NCBI GenBank assembly: GCA_030647195.1
Contig: JAUSKD010000030.1
Coordinates: forward strand, 1-64,000
DNA: 64,000 nt
Direction of reading: 5' to 3'
Source: Candidatus Peribacter sp.
GTDB lineage: Bacteria; Patescibacteriota; Gracilibacteria; Peribacterales; Peribacteraceae
Shown: piece after piece, positions 25,469 through 34,908 of the stretch
How positions within the stretch are numbered: position 1 is the first letter of the stretch
How the letters are laid out: each line of letters begins with the position of its first letter
The notes under the pieces: generated by a model
Databases searched by the model: none
Told to the model about the DNA's origin: nothing
The model's input: the letters and a program-made list of their open reading frames with translations, nothing else
Made by a program: the position numbers and the translations under genes

Positions 25469-26244
25469 GCGTGGCGATTGGATTGTGTGGCATCCTGCTG
25501 CAGCGATCTTTTGTAGCCCTCGTCCGGATCGATACCTTCATTCAGCATCTGTATTTCCGGATGAGCTGCCAGCAGAGCCAGAACCTCCTCCTGTCCGAAG
25601 AGACCATTGCCGAGTTCCCCATATACCGCGCGGACGAATGCCAGATCCCGCGGCTCATCCACCGTCCAGCGCAGGGCAGAGTGGTTTGTCTTCTGCGTGA
25701 CTTCCCGGATGCGGAAGAGAGAAGGATTTTTATAGATGAAGGGCGTGACGTGTTCCCGCTCGGAAGGAAGTTTCGCCTGTTCCCACACTTTCGCGAGAGT
25801 TTGCATAGAGAAGGCTTCGGCATCAAGGCCTTTCGGATATGTCCTATGAAGAACGTTGCTCACGTAGTCCGTTTTTGCATCGAGTGCCTCGACCACCGTG
25901 CGGATAACGGCGGGGTCTAAGAGCGGGCAGTCACCGGTCAGACGCGCAATGCGATCCGCACCGTGGGATGTTGCGGTCTGATAGTAGCGATCCAGCACGT
26001 CATCCAGGTTTCCGCGGAAGCAGGGTATGTTTTGTATCTTGCAGAAGGCCTGGACGGGATCATCCGTCTTTTCGGTCGATGTCGCGGCGATCACCTCGTC
26101 AAACACGCCCGAGGCCTGAGCGCGGCGGATGACGTGGGCGAGCAGGGGAACACCCGCAACGTCTTCCAGAATTTTGCCCGGCAGCCGCCGGGAGCTCATG
26201 CGCGCCTGAATGATGGCTATGGTTTTCATGGTCGGAGGGTTCAC
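25465..26244 (-). CDS. SpsF-like cytidylyltransferase (PseF role)
   Basis: About 259 residues with the nucleotidyltransferase start IAIIQARMSSRRLPGKILEDVAGVPLL, then CFRGNLDDVLDRYYQTA and RLTGDCPLLDP, diagnostic of SpsF/CMP-sugar synthetase relatives. In the pse operon it most likely activates pseudaminic acid to CMP-pseudaminic acid, the PseF step. The start is either GTG at 26244, overlapping the pseC stop (GTGA), or ATG at 26229, which begins directly before the conserved motif. Tight coupling elsewhere in the operon slightly favours the GTG. It differs from the NeuA-like enzyme at 31249-31968, so the locus has two CMP-sugar synthetases. Confidence 0.85.
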   Translation of the reverse strand: MNPPTMKTIAIIQARMSSRRLPGKILEDVAGVPLLAHVIRRAQASGVFDEVIAATSTEKTDDPVQAFCKIQNIPCFRGNLDDVLDRYYQTATSHGADRIARLTGDCPLLDPAVIRTVVEALDAKTDYVSNVLHRTYPKGLDAEAFSMQTLAKVWEQAKLPSEREHVTPFIYKNPSLFRIREVTQKTNHSALRWTVDEPRDLAFVRAVYGELGNGLFGQEEVLALLAAHPEIQMLNEGIDPDEGYKRSLQQDATQSNRHA

Positions 26245-27437
26245 AGCTTCACTGCGTAGTGGGCGAGGATTTTTCGCAGCGCCTCGACGACATCCTGCAC
26301 ATCCCGGTCAGTCATCCCTGCGAACATCGGTAGCGAAATGATGCGCTCGTACGCGCGTTCCGCGACCGGGCAGAGGCCGGACTTGGTACCGAAGGTCTGC
26401 CGGTAGTACGGGTGCAGGTGCACCGGGACGTAGTGCACGTTCACACCGATGTTCTCCGCACGCAGCGCCCGGAATACTTCATTGCGGTCCGCGGAGAGGC
26501 GTTCCAGCTCCAGTTGAATGACGTAGAGGTGATAGGCGTGTTCCACGTTCTTCCGTACCTGAAGCGGTTTTGCGGCCGCCATCTCCTTCAGTGCGGCATC
26601 GTACTGCTTCGCGATTTCCTGTCTGCGTTTCGTCCACGCAGGAACGCGTTTGAGCTGGCTCAAACCCAGCGCGCACTGAATGTCGGTCAGGCGGTAGTTG
26701 TAGCCCAGTTCCGTGACCTCGTAGAACCACGAACCTTTCTCCTGCCGTTCGCGGTGGTCGGTGGTCATGCAGTGGTTGCGGAAACGGCGCATGCGCTCCG
26801 CGAAGCGAGCTTCGTTCGTGGTCACCATGCCGCCCTCGCCCGTGGCGAGCGGCTTGACCGGGTGGAAGCTGAAAGTGCTGATATCTGCGAGCGAGCCAAC
26901 GGGCTGCCCTTCACCGGTGCCGCCGAGGGCGTGGCAGGCATCTGCCACGAGGATCAGGCTGTGTTTCTTCGCGATGGTGCGAAGAGCGGCGTAGTCGCAC
27001 GGCTGCCCGGCGTAATCTACCGCGATGATGGCCTTCGTTTTCGGCGTGATGCGCGCTTCGACCGTGCGCGGATCCAGAAGCAGCGTTTCAGCATCGCAGT
27101 CCGCGAAGACGGGTTTGGCTCCGAGAAAAACAGCCGCGTTCGCCGTCGCGGCGAAGGTCATGGGTGGCACGATCACCTCATCACCGGTTGTAATTCCGGC
27201 TCCGTACAACGCCACGTGCAGCGCGGCGGTGCCGTTACTCACCGCGACAGCTTCTTTTGACTGTGTCACTGCGGCGAATGCCTGCTCAAATTCCGGCACC
27301 TTGGGTCCCGTGGTCCACCAGTCCGATCGCAACACCGCATTCACGGCCGCGATATCCTCTTCGCTCACGGATTGATGGGCGTAGGGGAGGAGCGAAGAGC
27401 GAACGGGTGGGCCGCCGTGGAGGGCGAGAGGTTGCAT
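26241..27437 (-). CDS. pseC: PLP-dependent aminotransferase PseC
   Basis: A 398-residue DegT/DnrJ/EryC1 aminotransferase. Features: VAVSNGTAALHVALYGAGITTGDEVIVPPMTF, VADACHALGG, and SFHPVKPLATGEGGMVTT with the PLP-binding Lys, followed by GYNYRLTDIQCALGLSQL. In pseudaminic acid synthesis PseC aminates UDP-2-acetamido-2,6-dideoxy-L-arabino-hexos-4-ulose, the PseB product. The PseC subgroup assignment comes from its place directly after pseB and before pseG. The overlap with the next gene is GTGA. Confidence 0.9.
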   Translation of the reverse strand: MQPLALHGGPPVRSSLLPYAHQSVSEEDIAAVNAVLRSDWWTTGPKVPEFEQAFAAVTQSKEAVAVSNGTAALHVALYGAGITTGDEVIVPPMTFAATANAAVFLGAKPVFADCDAETLLLDPRTVEARITPKTKAIIAVDYAGQPCDYAALRTIAKKHSLILVADACHALGGTGEGQPVGSLADISTFSFHPVKPLATGEGGMVTTNEARFAERMRRFRNHCMTTDHRERQEKGSWFYEVTELGYNYRLTDIQCALGLSQLKRVPAWTKRRQEIAKQYDAALKEMAAAKPLQVRKNVEHAYHLYVIQLELERLSADRNEVFRALRAENIGVNVHYVPVHLHPYYRQTFGTKSGLCPVAERAYERIISLPMFAGMTDRDVQDVVEALRKILAHYAVKL

Positions 27438-27441
27438 GGGT

Positions 27442-28434
27442 TTAGCACGCAGCGGACGGTTCTGATGTCTGCAAAAGCTTCAACAATTGCTGCTGCGTGA
27501 GCCACTCGGTATTCGTATCGCTGTTGTAGCGCCAGTTCTCCTTCGGGCGCGAACCTTTCCAGTGGTCGAAACCCCACGAGTCCTCTTCGGGCTCAATCAC
27601 GAACATGTCCGGGAGCTCCACCGTGTGACGCGCCTCGTCTTCCGAGAGCAGGCACTCGTGCAGTTTTTCGCCGGCACGGATGCCCGTGACCGTTTTCTTG
27701 CAGCCCGGTGCCACCGCATCCGCCAGATCGGTGAGCTTGGCGCTGGGGATCCTGGGCACAAAGATCTCGCCGCCGTGCATGTCTTTGAGGCAGCGGAGGA
27801 CGAAATTCACTCCTTGTTCGATGGTGAGCCAGAAACGCGTCATGCGTTCATCAGTAATCGTCACCGTTCCGGTCCGGCTTTGTTTGCGGAAAATCGGTAC
27901 CACGCTGCCGCGGCTCCCCATGACGTTGCCGTATCGCACGCAGCTGAAGAGCGTGCCTCCTGATCCGGAGTAGGCGTTGCCCTGCACGAACAGTTTTTCC
28001 GCACAGAGCTTGCTGGCGCCGTACAGGTTCACCGGATTCACTGCTTTGTCGGTGGAGAGGGCGAGTACTTTCTTCACGCCGGCATCGATTGCCGCGTTGA
28101 TGACGTTCTGGGCGCCGATGATATTCGTCTGGATCGCCTCGATGGGGTTATATTCGCAGGCGGACACGTGTTTGAGAGCGGCTGCATGAATGACGATATC
28201 TACGCCGTTCATGGCGCGGCGCAGTCTTTCGCGATCACGCACATCCCCGATGAAGTAGCGCATGCATTTGTCGTTGAAACCCTCCGTGCGCATTTCGTGC
28301 TGCTTCAGTTCATCCCGGCTGAAAACGATCAATTTGCGGGGGCGTATTCCCTTCAACGCCATTTCGACGAATTTCTTGCCAAATGATCCCGTGCCACCCG
28401 TCACCAAAATGGAGAGATTTTCATCAATACTCAT
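27442..28434 (-). CDS. pseB: UDP-GlcNAc 4,6-dehydratase (inverting) PseB
   Basis: About 330 residues from ATG 28434. NAD-binding ILVTGGTGSFGKKFVEMAL (residues 8-26), catalytic STDKAVNPVNLYGASKLCAEK (Thr-Asp-Lys plus YxxxK), and FARYGN-like FSCVRYGNVMGSRGSVVP follow the FlaA1/PseB short-chain pattern. It converts UDP-GlcNAc to UDP-2-acetamido-2,6-dideoxy-L-arabino-4-hexulose, the first pseudaminic-acid step. A longer frame to 28581 adds a Cys-rich tail with no match to the family and is rejected. An extended -10 (TGATATTCT) lies 7 nt before the ATG. Confidence 0.93.
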   Translation of the reverse strand: MSIDENLSILVTGGTGSFGKKFVEMALKGIRPRKLIVFSRDELKQHEMRTEGFNDKCMRYFIGDVRDRERLRRAMNGVDIVIHAAALKHVSACEYNPIEAIQTNIIGAQNVINAAIDAGVKKVLALSTDKAVNPVNLYGASKLCAEKLFVQGNAYSGSGGTLFSCVRYGNVMGSRGSVVPIFRKQSRTGTVTITDERMTRFWLTIEQGVNFVLRCLKDMHGGEIFVPRIPSAKLTDLADAVAPGCKKTVTGIRAGEKLHECLLSEDEARHTVELPDMFVIEPEEDSWGFDHWKGSRPKENWRYNSDTNTEWLTQQQLLKLLQTSEPSAAC

Positions 28435-28558
28435 AGCGGGGAGAATATCACAGTCCTGGCATTTTTTGCGTAAAATCCCGTGTTTTGCATGTGCGGAATG
28501 GCTGTTTTCTGCCCTATTTGTCTGTATCGTTGCACTGGATTTTTCCTCTCCCAACCAC

Positions 28559-29188
28559 GTGTCTCCGTCCGTTGCCATCATCGATTACGGCGTCGGAAAC
28601 CTCACTTCGGTTGCCAATGCCGTCTCGCGTCTGCAGGTGGAGGTGCGGATTTCGGCCGATCCACTGGAGCTCAAAAATGCCACGCACATCATCCTGCCGG
28701 GCGTGGGGAGTTTCGGCGAGGGCATGAAGGGACTTGCGGAACGCGGATTTATTCCCGCACTGCAGGAGGAGGTGAGGACGAAGAAGAAGCCGTTGCTCGG
28801 CATTTGTCTCGGGATGCAGTTGCTGGCGACGGAGGGATTCGAGCACGGCCATCATCAGGGACTTGGATTCATTCCCGGGTCCGTGCGCATGATCGATACG
28901 ACTCAATCGGGTCTGCGGCTTCCGCACATCGGATGGAACGATGTTGCCGTCTCGGACCGCCATCCAATCGCCCGCGGGTTCACCCACATGCCGATCTTCT
29001 ACTTCGTACACAGTTTCCATCTCGTACCCGAACAGGCGGATGTCATCGCGGGTACATGCGAGTATGGGGAGCGGATTGTGGCGCTCGTGCAGTCTGCGAA
29101 TGTGTGCGGGGCGCAGTTTCATCCTGAGAAGAGCCATGATGACGGACTCAGGATTTTCCAGAATTTCCTCGCACTTTCCTCATGCTGA
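28559..29188 (+). CDS. hisH: HisH-type glutamine amidotransferase, module 1
   Basis: About 209 residues starting at GTG 28559 (VSPSVAIIDYGVGNLTSV). Class I glutaminase with the Cys nucleophile in LLGICLGMQLL, and His and Glu in GAQFHPEKSHDDGL. It releases ammonia from glutamine and passes it to the HisF-like partner encoded next (7-nt overlap). With the WbpG-type gene after hisF, this is an amidotransferase module for converting an N-acetyl sugar to an acetamidino sugar rather than for histidine synthesis; no other his gene is present. The start is uncertain because no ATG lies near the conserved N-terminus. Confidence 0.9.
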   Translation: MSPSVAIIDYGVGNLTSVANAVSRLQVEVRISADPLELKNATHIILPGVGSFGEGMKGLAERGFIPALQEEVRTKKKPLLGICLGMQLLATEGFEHGHHQGLGFIPGSVRMIDTTQSGLRLPHIGWNDVAVSDRHPIARGFTHMPIFYFVHSFHLVPEQADVIAGTCEYGERIVALVQSANVCGAQFHPEKSHDDGLRIFQNFLALSSC

Positions 29189-30009
29189 AACCGCGTCTCA
29201 TTCCCGTGCTCCTGCTCAAGAACGGCATACTGGTCCGGAGCAAGAACTTCACATTCCACCAGCACACGGGTGATCCGCTGGGCCAGGTGGAGCGCTACAC
29301 CGCCTGGAAGGCCGACGAGCTCATTTATCTCGATATCAACCGCGACGACACGCATGACTTTCGCGAGACGATGAGCGTGATCGGCTCCACCAGCTCCAAC
29401 AAGAACATCCCCGCCACAATGACCAACGACGTCGTGTCGGTGATACGCTCTGTTTCCGAGAAATGCATGATCCCGCTGACGGTCGGTGGAAAAATCCGGT
29501 CGATCGACGACATCCGCGTGCGCCTTGCGAATGGGGCAGACAAAGTGAGTATCAATACGCAGGCACTCGATAATCCTTCGTTCATTGACCATGCCGCACG
29601 CACCTTTGGCAACCAGTGCATCGTTGTGTGCATTGATGTGAAGCGCGATCCCGGGACGGGAGTGTGCGAAGTGTACAAACATTTCGGCCGTGATCCTGCA
29701 GGGATGAAGCCGATAGCGTGGGCGAAAGAGGTGGAGCGGCGTGGGGCAGGGGAAATTTTGCTGCAGTCCATTGACCGCGATGGGACCGGGACGGGCTATG
29801 ACCTTGCGCTCATCCGCTCAGTCGCCGAGAGCGTGTCCATTCCAGTCATTGCCCTCGGAGGAGTGGGCAAATTTTCCGATTTCGTCGCAGGGCTCAAGGA
29901 AGGCAGGGCTTCGGCCGTTGCGGCGGCGAATATCTTCCATTTTTCGGAACAGAGCATCATCCACGCCAAGCAGGAAATGCAGGCCAGCGGAATTGACGTG
30001 CGACTGTAG
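29182..30009 (+). CDS. hisF: HisF-like cyclase/ammonia channel subunit, module 1
   Basis: A 275-residue (beta-alpha)8 barrel: MLKPRLIPVLLLKNGILVRSKNF at the start, ELIYLDINRDDTH, PLTVGGKIRSIDDIRVRLANGADKVSINTQA, CIDVKRDP, GAGEILLQSIDRDGTGTGYD and IPVIALGGVGKFSDF. Compared with histidine-pathway HisF the N-terminal KGRVVKG-type strand is altered (KNGILVRSKNF), as in the HisF2/WbpI-type proteins of surface sugar loci. It should channel ammonia to the ATP-dependent WbpG-type enzyme encoded at 30048. Confidence 0.88.
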   Translation: MLKPRLIPVLLLKNGILVRSKNFTFHQHTGDPLGQVERYTAWKADELIYLDINRDDTHDFRETMSVIGSTSSNKNIPATMTNDVVSVIRSVSEKCMIPLTVGGKIRSIDDIRVRLANGADKVSINTQALDNPSFIDHAARTFGNQCIVVCIDVKRDPGTGVCEVYKHFGRDPAGMKPIAWAKEVERRGAGEILLQSIDRDGTGTGYDLALIRSVAESVSIPVIALGGVGKFSDFVAGLKEGRASAVAAANIFHFSEQSIIHAKQEMQASGIDVRL

Positions 30010-30047
30010 GGCGATAGACTGGAAATCTCACTTTCTTCCTGTTATTC

Positions 30048-31229
30048 ATGCAGTACTGCAAGCGTTGCACGTACCCCATCATCGCGGTGAACCTGGCCAT
30101 GCGTGAGGATGACGTGTGCAGCGGATGCGTTGTCGGGGATGAGAAGGTGAGTATCGACTGGAAGGCCCGGGAAGCGGAATTCCACGACCTGCTCTTAGCA
30201 CATCGGAGCAAAGACGGCAGCAACTATGATTGCATCATTCCCGTGAGCGGCGGCAAGGACAGTCACTTTCAGGTGTGGTACGTCACAAAGAAGCTCGGCT
30301 TGAAGCCACTTCTTGTCACCTACTACACGCACAACTACACCGAGACGGCCGAACACAATCTCCGCAACATCAGCAGGGCGTTTGGAGTGGATCACTACGT
30401 GTTCACGCCCAGTCTGGACATGGTGCGCAAGATGAACATCGCCGGATTCAAAAAAATGGGCGACATGAGCTGGCACTTTCACTGCGGCGTGTGGACGCTC
30501 CCGTTCCAGGTGGCGGTGAAGTTCAATATTCCGCTCGTGATCTACGGCGAGCACGGTTTTCTGGACCTGGCGGGCCAGTACAGCCTGTCGGACCGGCCCG
30601 AGTTCACCGTCCGCGACCGCAAAGAGAGCTATCTGCGCGGGTACGACTGGCAGGATTTCGTGGGCGACGAAGGCCTCACCGAGCAGGATTTGCTCTGGGC
30701 CAGGTATCCGTCGGATGAAGACATTGCACGCGTGGGGGTGCGGGGCATCCATCTTGGCGTGTACACATACTGGGACGGGAATGCGAATGCCAAGAACATG
30801 CAGCAGTACGGATTTAAACCAAGCAACGAAAAGAGCGAACGCACCTACCGCACGATCTCGAACGTCGACGACATCCATGAGAACGGTATCAAGGACTGGC
30901 TCAAGTTCGTGAAGTTCGGCTACGGGCGCTGCACCGATCATACATCCAAAGACATCCGGCTGGGCATCATGACGCGCGACGAGGGGATCGCGCTCGTGCG
31001 CCAGTATGATCACGTCGTTCCGCGAAAATCTTTCGATTATTTCCTCTCCATGACTGGCATGAAAGAGGAGGAGTTCTTCCGCATTGCAGATACGTTCCGT
31101 GACAGAAGGGTGTGGTGGATTCAGAACGGCCAGTGGTGGAAAGATAATGTGTGGGGAGAGTCCTGTGCCTACGGTCCGGTGCACCTGCCCAAGGAAGCCT
31201 GGAAAAAGTTTGAAAAGAAACCATCCTGA
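30048..31229 (+). CDS. N-acetyl sugar amidotransferase (WbpG/PseA-like), module 1
   Basis: A 393-residue PP-loop ATPase. Two Cys pairs at the N-terminus (CKRC and CSGC, about residues 4-30) suggest a zinc site. The PP-loop is IPVSGGKDSHFQ (about 64-75), followed by YYTHNYTETAEHNLRNIS. Members of this family adenylate an acetamido group and use HisH/HisF ammonia to form an acetamidino group on sugars such as pseudaminic acid or ManNAc3NAcA. It closes the hisH-hisF-wbpG unit next to the pse operon, so pseudaminic acid is a plausible substrate, which is inference. Confidence 0.88.
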   Translation: MQYCKRCTYPIIAVNLAMREDDVCSGCVVGDEKVSIDWKAREAEFHDLLLAHRSKDGSNYDCIIPVSGGKDSHFQVWYVTKKLGLKPLLVTYYTHNYTETAEHNLRNISRAFGVDHYVFTPSLDMVRKMNIAGFKKMGDMSWHFHCGVWTLPFQVAVKFNIPLVIYGEHGFLDLAGQYSLSDRPEFTVRDRKESYLRGYDWQDFVGDEGLTEQDLLWARYPSDEDIARVGVRGIHLGVYTYWDGNANAKNMQQYGFKPSNEKSERTYRTISNVDDIHENGIKDWLKFVKFGYGRCTDHTSKDIRLGIMTRDEGIALVRQYDHVVPRKSFDYFLSMTGMKEEEFFRIADTFRDRRVWWIQNGQWWKDNVWGESCAYGPVHLPKEAWKKFEKKPS

Positions 31230-31248
31230 TTTCCCTTCTTTGATCTCC

Positions 31249-31968
31249 ATGTCTCTCCTCATCACCCTCTGTGCCCGTGGCGGTTCCAAAGGCATTCCGG
31301 GCAAGAATATCCGTCCGATCAACGGCATGTCGCTCATTGCCTACACTATCCGCCATGCGCAGGCGTTCGCGGAGAAGACGAAGGCGGATATCACACTCTC
31401 GACGGAGAGTGATGCCATCCGAGACGTTGCGGCGCAACATGGTCTTAAGAGCGACTACGTCCGTCCCGCGGAGCTTGCCTCGGACTCGGCGGGCAAACTC
31501 CCTGTGCTGCAGCATCTGCTGCTGCATGAGGAGCAGCGTCTGAAAAAGCGGTACGACTATCTGCTCGATCTCGACGTCACTTCGCCGCTGCGCACCGTCG
31601 CGGATCTGGAGCAGGGGTTTGCACTCTTGGAACGGGACGAGGCGGCACTCAACCTCTTTTCCGTCAGTCCGGCACGGCGCAGCCCGTACTTCAACATGGT
31701 GGAGCGCGGCGAGGACGGATATGTGCATCTCTGCAAGCAGCCCGCGGCAACCCTGCTGGCCCGGCAGAGCGCGCCGAAGGTGTACGACATGAACGCATCA
31801 TTCTATTTCTACCGTCGCGCGTTCTTTGACTCTGCTCCCCAGAGTGCTGTTTCGGAGCGCTCTCTCATCTACGAGATGCCGCACCTATGCTTCGATCTGG
31901 ATGCGCCGGAGGATTTCGCCTTCCTGGAATTCCTGTTGGCACAGAATCAGCTTGGATTTTCCTTATGA
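31249..31968 (+). CDS. legF: CMP-legionaminic acid synthetase-like cytidylyltransferase
   Basis: About 239 residues from ATG 31249. The N-terminal MSLLITLCARGGSKGIPGKNIRPINGMSLIAYTI is the NeuA/LegF nucleotide-binding signature; YDYLLDLDVTSPLRTVADLE and MNASFYFYRR follow the CMP-sugar synthetase fold. It should transfer CMP from CTP to legionaminic acid or another nonulosonate. The following genes (ptmF-like, ptmA-like) overlap it, matching the order in legionaminic-acid clusters. The specificity cannot be read directly; the name rests on context. Confidence 0.85.
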   Translation: MSLLITLCARGGSKGIPGKNIRPINGMSLIAYTIRHAQAFAEKTKADITLSTESDAIRDVAAQHGLKSDYVRPAELASDSAGKLPVLQHLLLHEEQRLKKRYDYLLDLDVTSPLRTVADLEQGFALLERDEAALNLFSVSPARRSPYFNMVERGEDGYVHLCKQPAATLLARQSAPKVYDMNASFYFYRRAFFDSAPQSAVSERSLIYEMPHLCFDLDAPEDFAFLEFLLAQNQLGFSL

Positions 31969-32876
31969 ACATTCTTATCCTCGGCCTCGGCTCTATTGCG
32001 AAGAAGCACATCGCGGCGCTGAGGACGCTCGGGGTTGATGCCACGATCGTTGCACTCCGTTCCTCACCAGATGCCGAACCCGTCGAAGGGGTAGAGGACA
32101 TTCATTCGCTTGGTGAGCTCGCCACTCGTCCGGATTTCGTTATCATCTCGAACCCGACTAATTTACATTTCGCCTCCATCCAGAGCGTTCTGCCTCTTAA
32201 GTGCCCGCTCTTCATCGAAAAGCCGGTGGTGCTGACCGAAGAGGAGGCGAAGAAATTCACGACGCTCCTTCCCAAAGATGCGGTGACGTACGTGGCATGC
32301 GTGCTCAGGCACCATCCCTGCCTGCAGTTCGTCCGCGATCACCTGAAGGGTGCCCACAAGCAGATCAACGAGGCGCATGCGTACTGCGGGTCCTACATGC
32401 CTGACTGGGTAAAGGGGAAGGATTGGAAGCAGAGCTTCCGCTTCGATCCTGCCCAGAGCGGGGGCGTGCACCTGGAGCTGATCCACGAGATGGATTATGT
32501 CTCCTGGCTCTTCGGCAAGCCCTCTTCTGTTTCTCACACGCTTCGGAATGTCTCTTCTCTCAAGATGCCGGCGCCGGATTATGCACACTACGTGCTTGGC
32601 TTCGATTCCTTCACTGCCACCATCACCCTCAATTACTTCCGCAAAGATGCCAAACGGACACTCGAAATCGTCTTCGAGGACGAAACATGGTCGGTGGATC
32701 TGCTCAAGTACACCGTCGAGGCGGGCGGAAAGCGGATATTTTCCTCTCCCCTGACCATGCCGGATCTATACTGCGCGCAGATGCGCTACTTCCTCGACTG
32801 TCTAAAGACCGGCAAGAAGCCGATGAATGCGGCAGAGGAAGCCTGCGATGTCTTACACCTTGCACTCCATGAGTAA
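31965..32876 (+). CDS. Gfo/Idh/MocA oxidoreductase, PtmF-like
   Basis: About 303 residues. NAD(P)-binding MNILILGLGSIAKKHIAALRTLG, then DFVIISNPTNLHF and CPLFIEKPVVLTEEEAKKF (the EKP motif with catalytic Lys), and GGVHLELIHEMDYVSWLFG. The ATG overlaps the legF stop (ATGA). Oxidoreductases of this type (PtmF) occur in Campylobacter legionaminic-acid loci, where they are thought to prepare the amino-sugar precursor. The exact reaction here is unknown. Confidence 0.82.
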   Translation: MNILILGLGSIAKKHIAALRTLGVDATIVALRSSPDAEPVEGVEDIHSLGELATRPDFVIISNPTNLHFASIQSVLPLKCPLFIEKPVVLTEEEAKKFTTLLPKDAVTYVACVLRHHPCLQFVRDHLKGAHKQINEAHAYCGSYMPDWVKGKDWKQSFRFDPAQSGGVHLELIHEMDYVSWLFGKPSSVSHTLRNVSSLKMPAPDYAHYVLGFDSFTATITLNYFRKDAKRTLEIVFEDETWSVDLLKYTVEAGGKRIFSSPLTMPDLYCAQMRYFLDCLKTGKKPMNAAEEACDVLHLALHE

Positions 32877-33606
32877 CCTCAAAGATCGCATCATCGTCGT
32901 GACCGGCGGCGAGGGATTGCTTGGCAAAGAGTTGATTGCCCGGTGCCGTGAAGCCGGTGCCACGGCCATTTCCGCCGATATTCATTGTGAGACGGATCTA
33001 GCGAAGGGAACCGTGCGCATGGATATCACGGATACGGACTCCATTCGTTCCTGTGTTGCCGAGGTCCAGAAGAAATTCGGTGCCCTGCACGGCTGGATCA
33101 ACAACGCCTATCCGCGGACGGCCGATTGGGGACTCCCTTTTGAAAAAATTCCTCCTGCTTCGTGGGACCAGAATGTTGCGATGCATCTCGGCGGGTATTT
33201 CCGTTGCTGCCAGGTCGTATTGGAGCACATGAAGCAGGCCAAAGGCGGATCGCTGATCAATATCGGATCGATCTACGGATTTCATGCACCGGATTTTTCG
33301 GTGTACGAAGGGACGAGCATGACGATGCCCGCCGCCTACAGCGCGATCAAGGGCGGCGTCATCAATCTGACGCGCTATCTGGCGGCGTACTACGGACCAC
33401 ACGGGGTGCGTGTGAATGCCATCTCGCCCGGGGGCATCTTCGATCAGCAACCGGAATCGTTCGTGAAGCGTTACGAGGCTCACACGCCGCTCGGCCGCAT
33501 GGCCACGCCCAAGGACATCGCTCCGGCAGCGACATTCCTCCTCTCGGATTCCGCCCGCTACATCACGGGGCACAATCTGGTCGTGGATGGCGGTTGGTCA
33601 CTCTGA
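32869..33606 (+). CDS. Short-chain dehydrogenase/reductase, PtmA-like
   Basis: About 245 residues starting at ATG 32869, 8 nt before the end of the previous gene. Classical SDR motifs: VVTGGEGLLGKELIARC (cofactor site), NAYPRTADW (NAG-like), INIGSIYGFHAPDFSVYEGTSMTMPAAYSAIKGGVINLTRYLA with catalytic Ser, Tyr and Lys, then VNAISPGGIFDQQ. The protein ends ITGHNLVVDGGWSL as is usual. Context with legF and a PtmF-like gene suggests the PtmA role. Its TGA abuts the stop of the oppositely oriented amidotransferase gene with no gap. Confidence 0.85.
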   Translation: MSNLKDRIIVVTGGEGLLGKELIARCREAGATAISADIHCETDLAKGTVRMDITDTDSIRSCVAEVQKKFGALHGWINNAYPRTADWGLPFEKIPPASWDQNVAMHLGGYFRCCQVVLEHMKQAKGGSLINIGSIYGFHAPDFSVYEGTSMTMPAAYSAIKGGVINLTRYLAAYYGPHGVRVNAISPGGIFDQQPESFVKRYEAHTPLGRMATPKDIAPAATFLLSDSARYITGHNLVVDGGWSL

Positions 33607-34887
33607 TCACGCAACGGTGTACTTGAGCTTCCAGTCCCCGCCGGTTTTTTCCCACAGGCTGGGATCGCGGTAAGAGTCCACGGTCTCCCAGAATTTCTTT
33701 TCATCAAGATCGATGTATTGCAAAAAGTCCTTGAAGTAGCGGTGGGGAAACTCCCCCCGGAACCGGTTCACCAGTGCCACTCCCTCTTCCCGCGTGATCT
33801 CCCTGTTTCGGATTTCCTGCGCGGCATCTTGCGTCGCCCGTCCATAACCGAATTTGATGAGTGTCGTGTAGTAGAAGAAGTCGTCCGTGCGGTCATCCAG
33901 ACTGTTATATTTGCTGTAGGTGCCGGGCGTGCGTTCCGGCGCAGCTTCGAACCCGCAGTGCTTCACGGCGTAGTAATAGGTTTCCTGCGGGTGCCAGTTC
34001 AAGTAGTAGCCCAGGTAGTGGAATTCAATTTTCTTCTTTTTGATTTCATCCGGATCCGCCGGGAAGTACGGAGCCAGATCCCCTTTGGAGACGCCTTTTT
34101 CCAGGTAATCGGCGACCGAGACGCCACCGAGGTAGATCTGGTCGAGGTTTTTGCCCTGCAGAAAATCCAAGCGGAATCCTTCGCTATTCTTGTCATCGGC
34201 ATTGAACTTGTTCTGGTCGATTGCGACATTGGCGCCGTACTCTCCCGGACTCTCGCCGTAGAAGATCAGGGGGATGTTGTACTTGATGGCCATCTTCACG
34301 GCGAATGTCTTTTGTCCGAGGATGAACGGCTGGAACGGGTGGAGCAGGTGGAGGAAGGCGTTGCGCGTGAGCAGGCGGTGCGTCTTGCCGTTGGGGGTGA
34401 AGAGGTAGTTGTCGAAGCCGCCGACATGCAGCCAGTTCTGAAAATTGCGGAAACCGATGTCCGTGTACAGGTGCGGCGCCCAGGTGACGGTGAGCGGGTG
34501 CATGTCGTACTTGTACTTGAGGATGTGCGACGCGAAGCAGCTGTCCTTTCCGCCGCTGCCCGGTACGAGTATGTCATAGGAACCGTCTTTGCTCCGGTAC
34601 TTCGCAAGGAGCTCGATGAGCTCCTTTTCCCGCTCCAGCCAATCAATGGTTCCGTCATACTTCGCCGCGCAAAACCGGCAGGCGCTGCAGACACCCTGCT
34701 CATCAAAGTCGATGTACCGGTGCTTGAGACGGATGTGATGCTGATATTCGTTGCAGGAGGTCGGCCGGGTATTGGGCATGACGCACTTTTTGCAGAACTT
34801 CACCGTTGCCGGCAAGCCGTATTGTCGCTCATCCAAACCGTCTGGTGCCGGTTGCAGCGCTGCGGCGATTTTGGATTGAGAATCCAT
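33607..34887 (-). CDS. N-acetyl sugar amidotransferase (WbpG/PtmG-like), module 2
   Basis: A 426-residue homologue of 30048-31229, with a 25-residue N-terminal extension. CKKC (about 33-36) and CSACRFC form the Cys clusters; the PP-loop is ILVPGSGGKDSCFA, followed by HPLTVTWAPHLYTDIGFRNF. C-terminal GYGRATQDAAQEIRNREITREEGVALVNRF corresponds to GYGRCTDHTSKDIRLGIMTRDEGIALV in the first copy. It lies downstream of hisH2 and hisF2 on the minus strand inside the legionaminic-acid genes, so legionaminic acid is the likely target. Confidence 0.88.
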   Translation of the reverse strand: MDSQSKIAAALQPAPDGLDERQYGLPATVKFCKKCVMPNTRPTSCNEYQHHIRLKHRYIDFDEQGVCSACRFCAAKYDGTIDWLEREKELIELLAKYRSKDGSYDILVPGSGGKDSCFASHILKYKYDMHPLTVTWAPHLYTDIGFRNFQNWLHVGGFDNYLFTPNGKTHRLLTRNAFLHLLHPFQPFILGQKTFAVKMAIKYNIPLIFYGESPGEYGANVAIDQNKFNADDKNSEGFRLDFLQGKNLDQIYLGGVSVADYLEKGVSKGDLAPYFPADPDEIKKKKIEFHYLGYYLNWHPQETYYYAVKHCGFEAAPERTPGTYSKYNSLDDRTDDFFYYTTLIKFGYGRATQDAAQEIRNREITREEGVALVNRFRGEFPHRYFKDFLQYIDLDEKKFWETVDSYRDPSLWEKTGGDWKLKYTVA

Positions 34888-34908
34888 CCGGGTGTCGGAG
34901 GAGGTGGG